A stretch of DNA of 5,288 nucleotides from CAMEON01 sp045643785 (GTDB lineage: Bacteria > Bacillota > Clostridia > Oscillospirales > CAG-272), in contig JAZRFR010000219.1 of NCBI GenBank assembly GCA_045643785.1, positions 1 to 5,288 of the forward strand, in the 5' to 3' direction. A model generated the notes under the pieces. That model searched no databases. It was not told where the DNA came from and saw only the letters and a list, made by a program, of their open reading frames with translations. The position numbers were made by a program, and so were the translations under genes. This document shows, piece after piece, positions 5,277 through 5,288 of this stretch; position 1 is the first letter of the stretch; each line of letters starts with the position of its first letter.

Positions 5277-5288
5277 TGGTTGGATTCA

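Larger units (their letters stand above)
4952..5288. other. Gene-free intergenic region with divergent promoters and REP-like palindromes
   Basis: No convincing coding region is present in these 337 bases. From left to right they hold the operon 5' leader (about 47 nt), the leftward promoter, a 20-bp gap, the rightward promoter, about 60 nt of rightward leader with only weak stems (for example ACCAC 5092-5096 with GTGGT 5108-5112), and the composite palindromic repeat. A reading frame from an ATG at 5211 stays open to the window edge, but it overlaps the palindrome and has no Shine-Dalgarno site. The gene served by the rightward promoter is expected beyond the right edge. Confidence 0.7.

Noticed and set aside
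5211..5288. A reading frame on the plus strand from ATG 5211 open to the window edge
   Set aside because: It lacks a ribosome-binding site, runs through the REP-like palindrome and has no recognisable sequence; 26 open codons are not evidence.

Overview
The window carries three genes, all on the minus strand, in two transcription units. They are well-formed for an anaerobic gut-type Firmicute, probably class Clostridia. The grounds are near-consensus sigma-70/sigma-A promoters with 17-bp spacers, GAGG-type Shine-Dalgarno sites, a classic stem-plus-T-run terminator, fairly GC-rich genes with AT-richer spacers, and a BspA-type leucine-rich-repeat lipoprotein with a collagen-like stalk. The placement is an inference: there is no rRNA or marker gene here.

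Layout in the direction of transcription (right to left). At 5005-5033 a strong promoter (TTGACA, 17 bp, TACTAT) starts a two-gene operon. The first gene (2870-4951) encodes a 693-residue glycoside-hydrolase-like protein: an N-terminal CBM6/35-like beta-sandwich, a GH99/GH71/WbsX-like TIM barrel with a GWNEW motif, and a C-terminal CBM9-like domain, with no signal peptide. After a 42-nt gap, the second gene (1400-2827) encodes a lipoprotein with 27 uninterrupted Gly-X-Y triplets followed by about nine BspA-type leucine-rich repeats. A 10-bp GC-rich hairpin with a T-run (1357-1390) ends the operon. A separate promoter-like extended -10 (1264-1272), with a leader holding two hairpins, then serves a GldA/NatA-like ABC transporter ATPase (87-1163). 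The 86 nt beyond it hold two mutually exclusive hairpins. Its membrane partner is not in the window and presumably lies to the left.

The right end (4952-5288) has no convincing gene. It holds a second strong promoter (TTGACT, 17 bp, TATAAT at 5054-5082) back to back with the operon promoter and reading out of the window, followed by a 114-bp composite of two oppositely oriented REP-like palindromes whose stems differ by a compensatory base change.

How the parts may fit together: the operon pairs a predicted cytoplasmic carbohydrate-active enzyme with a surface-anchored, possibly trimeric adhesin. That suggests glycan or host-surface interaction, but nothing here fixes the substrate. The ABC ATPase appears to be an independent unit. 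I did not find a clear novel defence, RNA or mobile system. The best candidates for a second look are the divergent promoter/REP-like block and the enzyme-adhesin operon.
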